A DNA stretch of 9,161 bases from JAAYCI01 sp964550985 (lineage in GTDB: Bacteria; Bacillota; Clostridia; Oscillospirales; Ruminococcaceae). The stretch's first letter is position 1. Each line of letters starts with the position of its first letter. The stretch lies in assembly GCA_964550985.1 (NCBI GenBank), contig CAZKBM010000098.1, positions 1-9,161 on the forward strand, written 5' to 3'. Positions 1 through 4,916 of this stretch are shown here, in pieces. Under the pieces are notes generated by a model, which was not told the DNA's origin, searched no databases, and saw only the letters and a program-made list of their open reading frames with translations. Made by a program: the position numbers and the translations under genes.

Positions 1-285
1 GGCCAATACGGTGGCGGTGGTGGTGCCGTCGCCGGCCACATCGTTGGTCTTGGTGGCAACTTCCTTCACCAGCTGGGCGCCCATGTTCTCAAAAGCGTCC
101 TTCAGTTCAATCTCTTTGGCAATGGTTACACCGTCGTTGGTGATGGCGGGGGCGCCATATTTGCGGCCCAGCACCACGTTGCGGCCCTTGGGCCCCAGGG
201 TAATTTTAACGGTATCGGCCAGCTTATCAATGCCGGCATTCAAGGCTTTACGGGCGTCCTCGCCATATAGCAGTTGTTTTGCCAT
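1..285 (-). CDS. groEL: GroEL chaperonin (Hsp60), N-terminal 95 residues only
   Basis: This is the start of the 60-kDa chaperonin, the ATP-driven cytoplasmic folding cage that works with GroES. The visible part is the N-terminal equatorial domain. It begins MAKQLLYGEDAR, has the phosphate-binding LGPKGRNVVL segment at residues 30-39, DGVTIAKEIEL at 51-61, and the nucleotide-binding GDGTTT motif at 85-90, whose Asp86 matches the catalytic Asp87 of E. coli GroEL. The reading frame is open to the window edge, so the remaining roughly 450 residues are lost to the boundary, not to mutation. The start codon follows an AGGAGAG ribosome binding site. It lies 129 bases downstream of groES on the same strand, with no promoter I can support between them, so both probably share the CIRCE-controlled promoter upstream of groES. 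Identity is certain. Confidence 0.98.
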   Translation of the reverse strand, partial: MAKQLLYGEDARKALNAGIDKLADTVKITLGPKGRNVVLGRKYGAPAITNDGVTIAKEIELKDAFENMGAQLVKEVATKTNDVAGDGTTTATVLA

Positions 286-372
286 AAGTAAAATCTCTCC
301 TATTCATCTTGTTTTCTGTTTATGAATTGTGTGAAGAACCATTTTATATCAGCCCGCCATATAACGCCGCGC

Positions 373-399
373 GGCCCGCAGGAGGGCGGCTGGCAGGCC
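373..399 (-). other. Possible mRNA hairpin between groES and groEL
   Basis: In the minus-strand transcript, GGCCTGC (393-399) can pair with GCGGGCC (373-379) as a 7-bp stem with one G-U pair and a 13-base loop. A 10-base perfect palindrome, GCCGCGCGGC, lies next to it at 366-375. No U-run follows, so this is not a standard terminator. A hairpin here could mark a processing or partial-attenuation site in the groES-groEL message. That is inference, and GC-rich DNA gives such stems by chance. Confidence 0.25.
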
Positions 400-414
400 C
401 TTTTAAACAGTGCT

Positions 415-699
415 TTACTCCACTTTGGCCAAAATGTCACTTTGGCGAAGGATGGTGTACTCCTCGTCGTCCACCTTCACTTCACTGCCCGCATACTTGC
501 TGGCAATCACTTTATCGCCCTTTTTCAGTTCCATCTTCACTTCTTTACCGTCTACCACACCGCCGGGGCCCACGGCCACCACCTCGGCAATTTGGGGCTT
601 TTCTTTGGCGTTTCCGGGCAGGATAATGCCCGAAGCCGTGGTTTCTTCGGCTTCCACAGCTTTGATAACAACGCGGTCTGCCAATGGTTTCAGTTTCAT
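415..699 (-). CDS. groES: GroES co-chaperonin (Hsp10)
   Basis: The 94-residue co-chaperonin forms the heptameric lid of the GroEL folding chamber in the cytoplasm. Length and sequence are typical. It opens MKLKPLADRVVIK, has the mobile loop with its GroEL-contacting hydrophobic tripeptide (ASGIIL, residues 22-27), then the roof-loop region GPGGVVDG around 44-51 and KKGDKVIASKYAG at 59-71, and ends in ILRQSDILAKVE. The start codon follows an AAAGGAGAG ribosome binding site. It is the first gene of the groES-groEL unit. A sigma-A promoter and CIRCE operator lie 59 to 119 bases upstream of the start, so heat-inducible repression by HrcA is expected. Nothing is missing or unusual in the protein. 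Confidence 0.98.
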   Translation of the reverse strand: MKLKPLADRVVIKAVEAEETTASGIILPGNAKEKPQIAEVVAVGPGGVVDGKEVKMELKKGDKVIASKYAGSEVKVDDEEYTILRQSDILAKVE

Positions 700-757
700 C
701 TCAATGCTCTCCTTTGTTCAGATATATTGTTGGTTTGATCTCTACGAATGCTTCACT

Positions 758-784
758 TTAGCACTCATCACAACCAAGTGCTAA
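758..784 (-). promoter_or_regulatory. CIRCE operator (HrcA binding site) of groES-groEL
   Basis: Read on the minus strand this is TTAGCACTT, nine spacer bases, GAGTGCTAA. The established CIRCE consensus is TTAGCACTC-N9-GAGTGCTAA, so 17 of 18 arm positions match; the one change is the last base of the arm nearest the promoter. It begins about 6 bases after the -10 box and therefore covers the expected transcription start, where bound HrcA would block RNA polymerase until heat or folding stress removes it. hrcA itself is not in the window. Confidence 0.96.
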
Positions 785-789
785 AACCT

Positions 790-818
790 ATTTTAGCGGC
801 TCTTACCCAAAAAATCAA
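790..818 (-). promoter_or_regulatory. Sigma-A promoter of groES-groEL
   Basis: On the minus strand, TTGATT (813-818) and TAAAAT (790-795) are separated by exactly 17 bases. They match the sigma-A consensus at 4 of 6 and 5 of 6 positions. The predicted start of transcription is near 783, just inside the CIRCE element, giving a leader of about 84 bases before groES. The association with CIRCE makes this call strong. Confidence 0.9.
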
Positions 819-876
819 GGGGGAAAGCAAATATTTTTTGAAAATCTTACAAACAAAGAAGCTTCGCAATTTTTTG

Positions 877-1818
877 CTAACCGCGCGGCGCAAGCCCTTT
901 GGGCAATACAAAACGCACGGCATGGGGCAACACCTTGGCATACAGGCGGGGCGCCGGGCCGCACTCTCCATCCACATTCACAATAAAGCGCTGGGTGCCC
1001 ACGGGTACGGCCAACACCTCTTTTGCGCGGCAATGCTGCATCACATCCCGCATCTCGGGGATGATGGCCCCATTTTGGTAGTGCAAACCTTTTTTGTATT
1101 TGCCAATAATTTTGGCAACACGCGCGCGGCCTATTTTCTTCACCAAAATGATATCCAAAAGGCCGTCTTGTAAACTGGCCATGGGCGCGGCCCAATATCC
1201 CCCGCCATAGGTTTGCCCATTGCATACGGCCACAATGGTGTAATCGCCCTGTATGGTGTGCCCATCCAGGCTGATGCGCAGAGTTTTGCCGAGAGGGTGC
1301 AAAACCCGCTCCAGCACCGAGATATTGTAGGCCATGGTCCCCCCAAAAAGCGGCAGGCGGCGGTATTTGGGGATGTTATACGCCACGTCAGCATCCAGCC
1401 CGGCCGAGGTGATGGCCGCACAGATTCCCCCATCGGTTTTGGCGAGGTCCACCCAAATCGCCTCACCCTGTATCAAGGCGGGCAGGTTGAGGAAATCCTC
1501 GGGCTGGCCAAAACTGCGCACAAAATCGTTGCCGCTGCCGCAGGGCACAGAGGCAACCTCCGCGTTTTCAAACAGGTAGGCCCCGGCAAGCACCTCATTC
1601 AGGGTTCCATCGCCCCCCACGGCATACAGCCGCAGCGCCCCGCCTTCGCCGGCGTATTGCTGGGCCAGTTCGGTGGCGTGGCGGGGTGCTTTGGTGTACA
1701 CAATTTCGGGCTGTATGCCGCACTGCGCCGCGGCTTTTTCTATATGAGGAACCATTGCCTTGCCCGCGTCCTCTTTGCCGGACACCGGGTTTACCAGGAA
1801 CACATGCCGCCTATCCAT
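877..1818 (-). CDS. Diacylglycerol kinase-family lipid kinase (YegS/DagK/BmrU type)
   Basis: This 313-residue soluble protein belongs to the family that phosphorylates diacylglycerol or related lipids from ATP at the membrane surface. In Firmicutes DgkB this recycles diacylglycerol into phospholipid synthesis. Visible family motifs are NPVSGK (10-15), the nucleotide-binding GGDGT followed by NEV (68-76), GSGNDF (94-99), the DGLLD turn (218-222) and the DGE motif (283-285). Length is near the usual 290-310. The start is ATG directly after the cupin stop codon (TAG-ATG, no spacer) and has no strong ribosome binding site, so translation probably depends on ribosomes finishing the cupin gene. No clear terminator follows in the 58 bases before the groES promoter. 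The exact lipid substrate cannot be read from sequence; the family also includes phosphatidylglycerol and sphingoid-base kinases. Confidence 0.93.
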   Translation of the reverse strand: MDRRHVFLVNPVSGKEDAGKAMVPHIEKAAAQCGIQPEIVYTKAPRHATELAQQYAGEGGALRLYAVGGDGTLNEVLAGAYLFENAEVASVPCGSGNDFVRSFGQPEDFLNLPALIQGEAIWVDLAKTDGGICAAITSAGLDADVAYNIPKYRRLPLFGGTMAYNISVLERVLHPLGKTLRISLDGHTIQGDYTIVAVCNGQTYGGGYWAAPMASLQDGLLDIILVKKIGRARVAKIIGKYKKGLHYQNGAIIPEMRDVMQHCRAKEVLAVPVGTQRFIVNVDGECGPAPRLYAKVLPHAVRFVLPKGLAPRG

Positions 1819-2169
1819 CTAGGCGTACAAAATCAGGGCCAGCACCTGTAGCGGCCCTGCGCCGGTATTTTTTAAGCCATGGCCCCCGCCTGCCGGGGTA
1901 CGCAGCAGGTCTCCGGCTTCAAATGGCGTAATGATTCCGTCATCTTCAAACTCTCCGCTGCCAGATAGCACATAAAACGTCTCGCTCTCGCCCTCGTGTA
2001 CATGGTGGCCTATCGAGCCGCCCTCGGGTATGGTTAGCACCGAATACAGCCGCCCCTTGCCCTCCAGCTCCTCTTCCCCCAAAAGCAGGCTTTGGGCCCT
2101 TACAACACCTGCGCCGCCGTACATTTCGGGCCGGTCTTTCACCGGCTGCCCTGCCTTTTTCCGAATCAT
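1819..2169 (-). CDS. Small single-domain cupin protein
   Basis: This 116-residue protein is a single conserved beta-barrel cupin. Motif 1, G-x5-HxH-x4-E-x6-G, is complete (G50, H56, H58, E63, G70). Motif 2, G-x5-PxG-x2-H-x3-N, is also complete (G86, P92, G94, H97, N101). The three histidines and the glutamate are the usual metal ligands, so it should bind a divalent metal. Cupins of this size include isomerases, dioxygenases and sugar- or regulator-type binding proteins, and the sequence does not say which. There is no signal peptide or DNA-binding domain, so it is cytoplasmic and not an AraC-type regulator. An AGGGGGAAAG ribosome binding site precedes the ATG. It lies 38 bases after the VanZ-family gene and directly abuts the lipid kinase, suggesting co-expression with both. 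The family call is firm; the function is unknown. Confidence 0.92.
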   Translation of the reverse strand: MIRKKAGQPVKDRPEMYGGAGVVRAQSLLLGEEELEGKGRLYSVLTIPEGGSIGHHVHEGESETFYVLSGSGEFEDDGIITPFEAGDLLRTPAGGGHGLKNTGAGPLQVLALILYA

Positions 2170-2207
2170 TTCTTTCCCCCTATCATCCTGCGTTTTTTTG
2201 GCTGCGC

Positions 2208-2711
2208 CTATGCCACGCCCGCTTTTTTGCCCCTAAACGCCCGCACAATGGCCGTGACAAGCAGTATTAAAAACAACGCCGCAAAAAGCCCCAGCAGCAC
2301 CCCTCCAAAATCGATGACCACATCGGTAACGGCGCTGGTACGCCCCGCCACAAATTGCTGCAAAAATTCATCGGCCACCGCAAGGCCCAGGCCAAACAGC
2401 AGGGGCCAGGCAATGAAGGCCAAGATGCGCCCGGTGTAAACCCGCAGGGTAAGCATGGCCCAAAAGCCCAAAAGCATGTACTCGCTCAAGTGGCCCAGTT
2501 TGCGCACCATCAAATGGCTTAGCTGTAAGCCCAAACCCGCCGAGGCCAGCATGGCGTTCAACTTTTCGGTCACACGCAGGCTAAGCCCGCTGGAGACCGC
2601 CCCAATTCGGCTGGACTGATAAAAAATAAGCCCCACCGATGCGATTAAAAACAGCGTAAACAGTACTTTCATTACCACCGAAAGGGCCGATGGTTTGGTT
2701 GTTGTTTGCAT
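2208..2711 (-). CDS. VanZ-family integral membrane protein
   Basis: This 167-residue membrane protein has the VanZ-family signature RKLGHLSEYMLLG (70-82) and, further on, ADEFLQQFVAGR (113-124) followed by D130 and D134, the second conserved polar cluster. Hydrophobic stretches at about 11-31, 76-92, 96-113 and 134-157 suggest four membrane segments with a basic C-terminal tail. VanZ of the vancomycin-resistance transposon gives low-level teicoplanin resistance, but most chromosomal VanZ-like proteins have no known role and no vanHAX genes are near, so resistance should not be inferred. The start follows a TATGGAGAAAG ribosome binding site. It sits between an unrecognised gene and the cupin on the same strand and is probably in one transcription unit with the cupin and lipid kinase. 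Confidence 0.92.
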   Translation of the reverse strand: MQTTTKPSALSVVMKVLFTLFLIASVGLIFYQSSRIGAVSSGLSLRVTEKLNAMLASAGLGLQLSHLMVRKLGHLSEYMLLGFWAMLTLRVYTGRILAFIAWPLLFGLGLAVADEFLQQFVAGRTSAVTDVVIDFGGVLLGLFAALFLILLVTAIVRAFRGKKAGVA

Positions 2712-2738
2712 AAAACTTTACTTTCTCCATACTATATA

Positions 2739-2756
2739 CCGGCGTTTGGCCGCCGG
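2739..2756. repeat. GC-rich inverted repeat upstream of the VanZ-family gene
   Basis: CCGGCG, six bases, then CGCCGG forms a perfect 6-bp stem in the 63-base gap between the unrecognised gene and the VanZ-family gene. A run of seven T follows on the plus strand six bases beyond the stem, but no plus-strand gene needs terminating here. On the minus strand, where the genes run, no U-run follows. It may be a weak terminator, an mRNA processing hairpin or chance. Confidence 0.3.
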
Positions 2757-2774
2757 GCCGCATTTTTTTGAGCC

Positions 2775-3134
2775 CTAACCCCCCCAGCTTACCAGGGCGT
2801 ACAGCAGGAAATTATCCTCATAGCTTTCCTCAAAACGGCAGTTCAGCATCAAAAATGAATGCACGCCGTCGCTGTCCAAGCCCCCTTTCACCGCCGTACG
2901 CAGCTTGTCGAACAGGTCGATATAATCCGGGTTTCGGCCCGAACCGCTGCTGAGCAGTTCTTTAATATAACGATATTCCTCGCTCCCTTCTCCAAAAGGG
3001 TTCCCGATGGGGTAGTACACCTCGCAGTTTAAATCTCCCTGCTCTTTTTCTTTGGCCACCCGCCGGCGAATCACCCCCAGCGCCTCGCCCGCCACAAGCC
3101 CGGCAAATTCATCGTTCCACGCTTTATGTTGCAT
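2775..3134 (-). CDS. Hypothetical protein, 119 residues, not recognised
   Basis: I do not recognise this protein. The chosen start encodes MQHKAWNDEF, because GGGAGG lies seven bases before that ATG. An in-frame ATG 15 bases further upstream would put that ribosome binding site inside the coding region, so it is less likely. The product is soluble, acidic overall, and has no signal peptide or membrane segment. The first third (about 9-33) looks helical with a basic RRRVAKEKE patch, the middle holds NCEVYYPIGNPFGEGSEEY, and the end is aromatic and acidic (FEESYEDNFLLYALVSWGG). It has two cysteines and no metal-binding pattern. It lies 25 bases after the zinc-ribbon gene on the same strand, consistent with co-transcription. 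The good ribosome binding site and clean spacing argue that it is a real gene. Confidence 0.75.
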   Translation of the reverse strand: MQHKAWNDEFAGLVAGEALGVIRRRVAKEKEQGDLNCEVYYPIGNPFGEGSEEYRYIKELLSSGSGRNPDYIDLFDKLRTAVKGGLDSDGVHSFLMLNCRFEESYEDNFLLYALVSWGG

Positions 3135-3159
3135 AACAAAACCTCCCATAGTGGGTATT

Positions 3160-3513
3160 TTATACCTCTTGCACCTTTGCCCGGCGGTTCCACAGTTCGG
3201 CCGCCTGGCCCACCGAATCTCCCAGTGCGAAAGAGACCATCATGCCGCAGCTTGGGCAGCGGATGATGGGCCCCCTGGCGCCCTGCGGAATTTGCCCTCC
3301 GCAAAAAGGACAGGGCTTTATGGCGGAGGAAGAAAAGGCAACCCGTGTGGTCCTTTGGTTCCAGCTTCTTGCTATCTCGTCCCGCCCGGCGGCCCATTCA
3401 TGCATGGCAATGGCCCCACAGCCGCGGCACACCACCGTAAAACCCTGCTGCGGTATTTTTGAGTAGCCCGCCAAACTACCGCAAAACGGGCAGCGCTGCA
3501 GTTTGATGATCAT
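3160..3513 (-). CDS. Tandem Lar-like zinc-ribbon protein
   Basis: This 117-residue protein holds two copies of a module found in Lar-type restriction-alleviation proteins and many small phage-like zinc ribbons: CPFCG, a short beta stretch, CxxCG, then a helix ending in WNxR. Module 1 has CPFC at 8-11, CRGC at 29-32 and WNQR at 51-54. Module 2 has CPFC at 68-71, CPSC at 86-89 and WNRR at 108-111. Each four-cysteine set should bind one zinc. The start ATG lies seven bases after AGGGGG. The same frame stays open upstream to 3918, but that extension runs through the divergent promoter region and into the opposite-strand gene, so it is rejected. No restriction, methylase or phage gene is nearby, so a role against restriction is not supported here. 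It is the first gene of the minus-strand run. Confidence 0.85.
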   Translation of the reverse strand: MIIKLQRCPFCGSLAGYSKIPQQGFTVVCRGCGAIAMHEWAAGRDEIARSWNQRTTRVAFSSSAIKPCPFCGGQIPQGARGPIIRCPSCGMMVSFALGDSVGQAAELWNRRAKVQEV

Positions 3514-3566
3514 CTCTTCGCCCCCTGGTAATGATACCGCCGTTATTTGCTGGCCAACATTTTTAT

Positions 3567-3595
3567 ATTTTACACCTTTTTGCCTGTTTTGTATA
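3567..3595 (-). promoter_or_regulatory. Probable sigma-A promoter of the zinc-ribbon gene run
   Basis: On the minus strand, TATACA (3590-3595) and TAAAAT (3567-3572) are 17 bases apart and match consensus at 4 and 5 of 6 positions. The predicted start near 3560 would leave a leader of about 47 bases before the zinc-ribbon ATG. Its location in a divergent intergenic region supports it. Confidence 0.65.
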
Positions 3596-3609
3596 CACGG
3601 CCTAAGGGC

Positions 3610-3621
3610 CCGGGGCCCCGG
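3610..3621. repeat. Perfect 12-base GC palindrome between divergent promoters
   Basis: CCGGGGCCCCGG is a perfect palindrome between the -35 boxes of the two divergent promoters (3590-3595 and 3636-3641). It is outside both predicted transcripts, so any role would be at the DNA level, such as protein binding or insulation. Such palindromes also arise by chance in GC-rich DNA. Confidence 0.4.
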
Positions 3622-3625
3622 CCTG

Positions 3626-3658
3626 CAAAAGCCTCTTGCAATAGGCCTGCGGCTTTTG
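3626..3658. promoter_or_regulatory. Inverted repeat spanning the -35 box and spacer: candidate operator
   Basis: CAAAAGCC (3626-3633) and GGCTTTTG (3651-3658) form a perfect 8-bp inverted repeat with a 17-base spacer. The -35 box lies inside it and the -10 box starts at the base right after it. A nested GCCT/AGGC pair (3631-3634 and 3643-3646) adds symmetry. The repeat lies upstream of both expected starts, so it is not in either mRNA. A dimeric repressor bound here would cover the promoter. The regulator is unknown. Confidence 0.5.
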
Positions 3659-3664
3659 TATAAT
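3636..3664 (+). promoter_or_regulatory. Sigma-A promoter of the molybdenum operon
   Basis: TTGCAA (3636-3641), 17 bases, TATAAT (3659-3664): a perfect -10 box and a -35 box matching at 4 of 6. Transcription should start near 3671, giving a leader of about 56 bases before the first gene. It is the best promoter in the window and the likely driver of the whole plus-strand set. Confidence 0.88.
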
Positions 3665-3674
3665 AGAACCATCC

Positions 3675-3698
3675 CGATATGTTTTGAAATGTATATCG
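3675..3698. promoter_or_regulatory. Inverted repeat just after the transcription start: candidate second operator
   Basis: CGATAT (3675-3680) and ATATCG (3693-3698) form a perfect 6-bp inverted repeat with a 12-base spacer, centred about 15 bases downstream of the predicted start. This is a usual place for a roadblock repressor. The arms loosely recall the AT-rich CGnTATAT half-sites of ModE boxes, but the match is partial and I cannot assign the regulator. Confidence 0.35.
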
Positions 3699-3726
3699 AA
3701 GCAATTCCCCATAGCGGAGGCAAGCG

Positions 3727-4752
3727 ATGAGAGAGATTCAAACCGTGGACGCAGAGGGGCATGTCCTCTGCCATGACATCACCCGCATTATCAAAGGTGT
3801 AAGCAAGGGGGTGGCCTTCCCCAAAGGGCATGTGGTGCGCAAAGAGGATATCCCCGAACTGCTGAAAATAGGAAAGCAATCCCTGTATGTATGGGAAAAG
3901 CAGGTGGGTATGCTGCACGAAAACGAGGCTGCGGAGATTCTGTACAAACTGTGCACCGGGCCGTATATGGCCAAAACACCGGTGAAAGAGGGCAAAATTG
4001 ATCTGCTTGCGGAGATTGACGGCCTTTTACAGGTGGATACCGAAAAGCTGCGGGCCATAAACGCCCTGGGCGAGATGATGATTGCCACCCGGCACACGAA
4101 CAGCCCCGTGAAAAAGGGCGATACCCTTGCCGGTACGAGGGTGATTCCCCTGGTGATTGAACAGGCCAAGATGGACAGGGCCGTTGCCACAGCGGGCGAG
4201 GGGGCCATTTTGCGCCTGATGCCCTATAAGCCCAAAAAGGTGGCCATTGTAACCACCGGTAGCGAGGTGTATAGCGGCTTGATACAGGATACTTTCACCC
4301 CGGTACTGCGGGATAAAATTGCCTGCTTTGGCGCTACCGAACTGGGCCATGTAACCCTGGGCGACGACCCCGCTGCCGTTACAGAGGCCATCCTTGGTTT
4401 TGTACGCGACGGGGCCGAAATGGTGCTTTGCAGCGGCGGCATGAGCGTGGACCCCGACGACAAAACCCCGCTGGCCATAAAAAACACCGGTGCGGATGTG
4501 GTATCCTACGGGGCGCCCGTACTGCCAGGGGCCATGTTTATGCTGGCCTACCTCGGGGGCAAAGTACCCATACTGGGCCTGCCCGGCTGCGTAATGTATG
4601 CCAAGCGCACGGTGTTTGACCTGGTACTGCCCCGCCTGATGGCGGATGTGCCCGTGAGAGGCGAGGATTTGGCCGCTCTGGGCCATGGCGGGCTCTGCCT
4701 GAACTGCGAGTATTGCATCTTCCCAAACTGTGGTTTTGGCGCAGGGGTGTAA
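3727..4752 (+). CDS. MoeA/CinA-fold molybdopterin-binding protein with C-terminal cysteine tail
   Basis: This 341-residue cytoplasmic protein carries a molybdopterin-binding domain of the MogA/MoaB/MoeA fold at about 170-310. Its TTGSEV stretch (176-181), CSGGMSVDPDDKTP (235-248) and GLPG (284-287) are the usual pterin-contact motifs. The N-terminal 165 residues do not show the full MoeA domain set, and it is shorter than the roughly 400 residues of MoeA, so I do not call it moeA. It ends in GHGGLCLNCEYCIFPNC, giving cysteines at 324, 327, 330 and 335 (CxxCxxCx4C), a likely Zn or Fe-S site. I recall similar tails in clostridial proteins annotated only as molybdopterin-binding. The ATG follows GGAGG by six bases. 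As first gene before modABC and moaCA, it probably handles molybdopterin or metal insertion; the exact step is unknown. Confidence 0.88.
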   Translation: MREIQTVDAEGHVLCHDITRIIKGVSKGVAFPKGHVVRKEDIPELLKIGKQSLYVWEKQVGMLHENEAAEILYKLCTGPYMAKTPVKEGKIDLLAEIDGLLQVDTEKLRAINALGEMMIATRHTNSPVKKGDTLAGTRVIPLVIEQAKMDRAVATAGEGAILRLMPYKPKKVAIVTTGSEVYSGLIQDTFTPVLRDKIACFGATELGHVTLGDDPAAVTEAILGFVRDGAEMVLCSGGMSVDPDDKTPLAIKNTGADVVSYGAPVLPGAMFMLAYLGGKVPILGLPGCVMYAKRTVFDLVLPRLMADVPVRGEDLAALGHGGLCLNCEYCIFPNCGFGAGV

Positions 4753-4779
4753 GCCCCTAAAACGCCCCCTGCCAGGGCG
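4741..4779 (+). other. Alternative hairpins at the end of the MoeA-like gene
   Basis: Several mutually exclusive stems overlap the stop codon: AGGGG/CCCCT (4743-4747 with 4754-4758), GCAGGGG/CCCCTGC (4741-4747 with 4766-4772) and CGCCC/GGGCG (4763-4767 with 4775-4779). No U-run follows, so this is not a standard intrinsic terminator. It could stabilise the upstream mRNA or reduce read-through into modA. This is inference from base pairing only. Confidence 0.3.
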
Positions 4780-4864
4780 GCCAACCTGCATATAAATTTA
4801 CAGCATATTCTATAGTGCCATTGAAACGCTATCTCTCTAAGGATATCCACCTGAAAAAGCTTGG

Positions 4865-4879
4865 ATTGCAGATTGCAAT
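4865..4879. promoter_or_regulatory. Short palindrome in the modA leader: candidate regulatory site
   Basis: ATTGCA, GAT, TGCAAT is a perfect 6-bp inverted repeat with a 3-base spacer, 37 bases before the modA start. It lies in a 164-base gap (4753-4916), the largest in the plus-strand set, where I find no convincing sigma-A promoter. It may be an operator for a separate modA promoter; chance is possible. Confidence 0.3.
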
Positions 4880-4916
4880 ATTAAACTCTATTTTTGAATG
4901 TAGGAGCATATACACC

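Noticed and set aside
819..876. Terminator between the lipid kinase and the groES promoter
   Set aside because: There are A/T runs and a short GCAA/TTGC pair, but no GC-rich stem followed by a T-run in the direction of transcription.
1213..1851. 212-codon open frame antisense to the lipid kinase
   Set aside because: It is the opposite strand of a gene with all its motifs intact and shows no domain of its own.
2208..2711. Glycopeptide resistance determinant
   Set aside because: Only the VanZ family fold is present. There is no vanH, vanA, vanX or two-component system, and chromosomal VanZ-like proteins are common without resistance.
3514..3918. Upstream extension of the zinc-ribbon reading frame to a start at 3918
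   Set aside because: It would cross the divergent promoter region and overlap the first 190 bases of the opposite-strand MoeA-like gene. The internal ATG at 3513 has a good ribosome binding site and starts right before the first CPFC.
4763..4779. Intrinsic terminator after the MoeA-like gene
   Set aside because: The stem is only 5 bp and is followed by mixed sequence, not a T-run.
4027..4791. 254-codon open frame antisense to the MoeA-like gene
   Set aside because: It mirrors a well-supported gene, is rich in Gly/His/Gln typical of antisense frames in GC-rich DNA, and has no family-like motif.
4815..4916. N-terminal extension of modA by 34 residues
   Set aside because: It would bury the lipoprotein signal peptide inside the chain. 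The ATG at 4917 has AGGAG upstream and begins a standard signal sequence.
4753..4916. Molybdenum/tungsten cofactor riboswitch before modA
   Set aside because: I could not find the conserved core or the stem arrangement of that RNA. A covariance scan would be decisive but cannot be run here.
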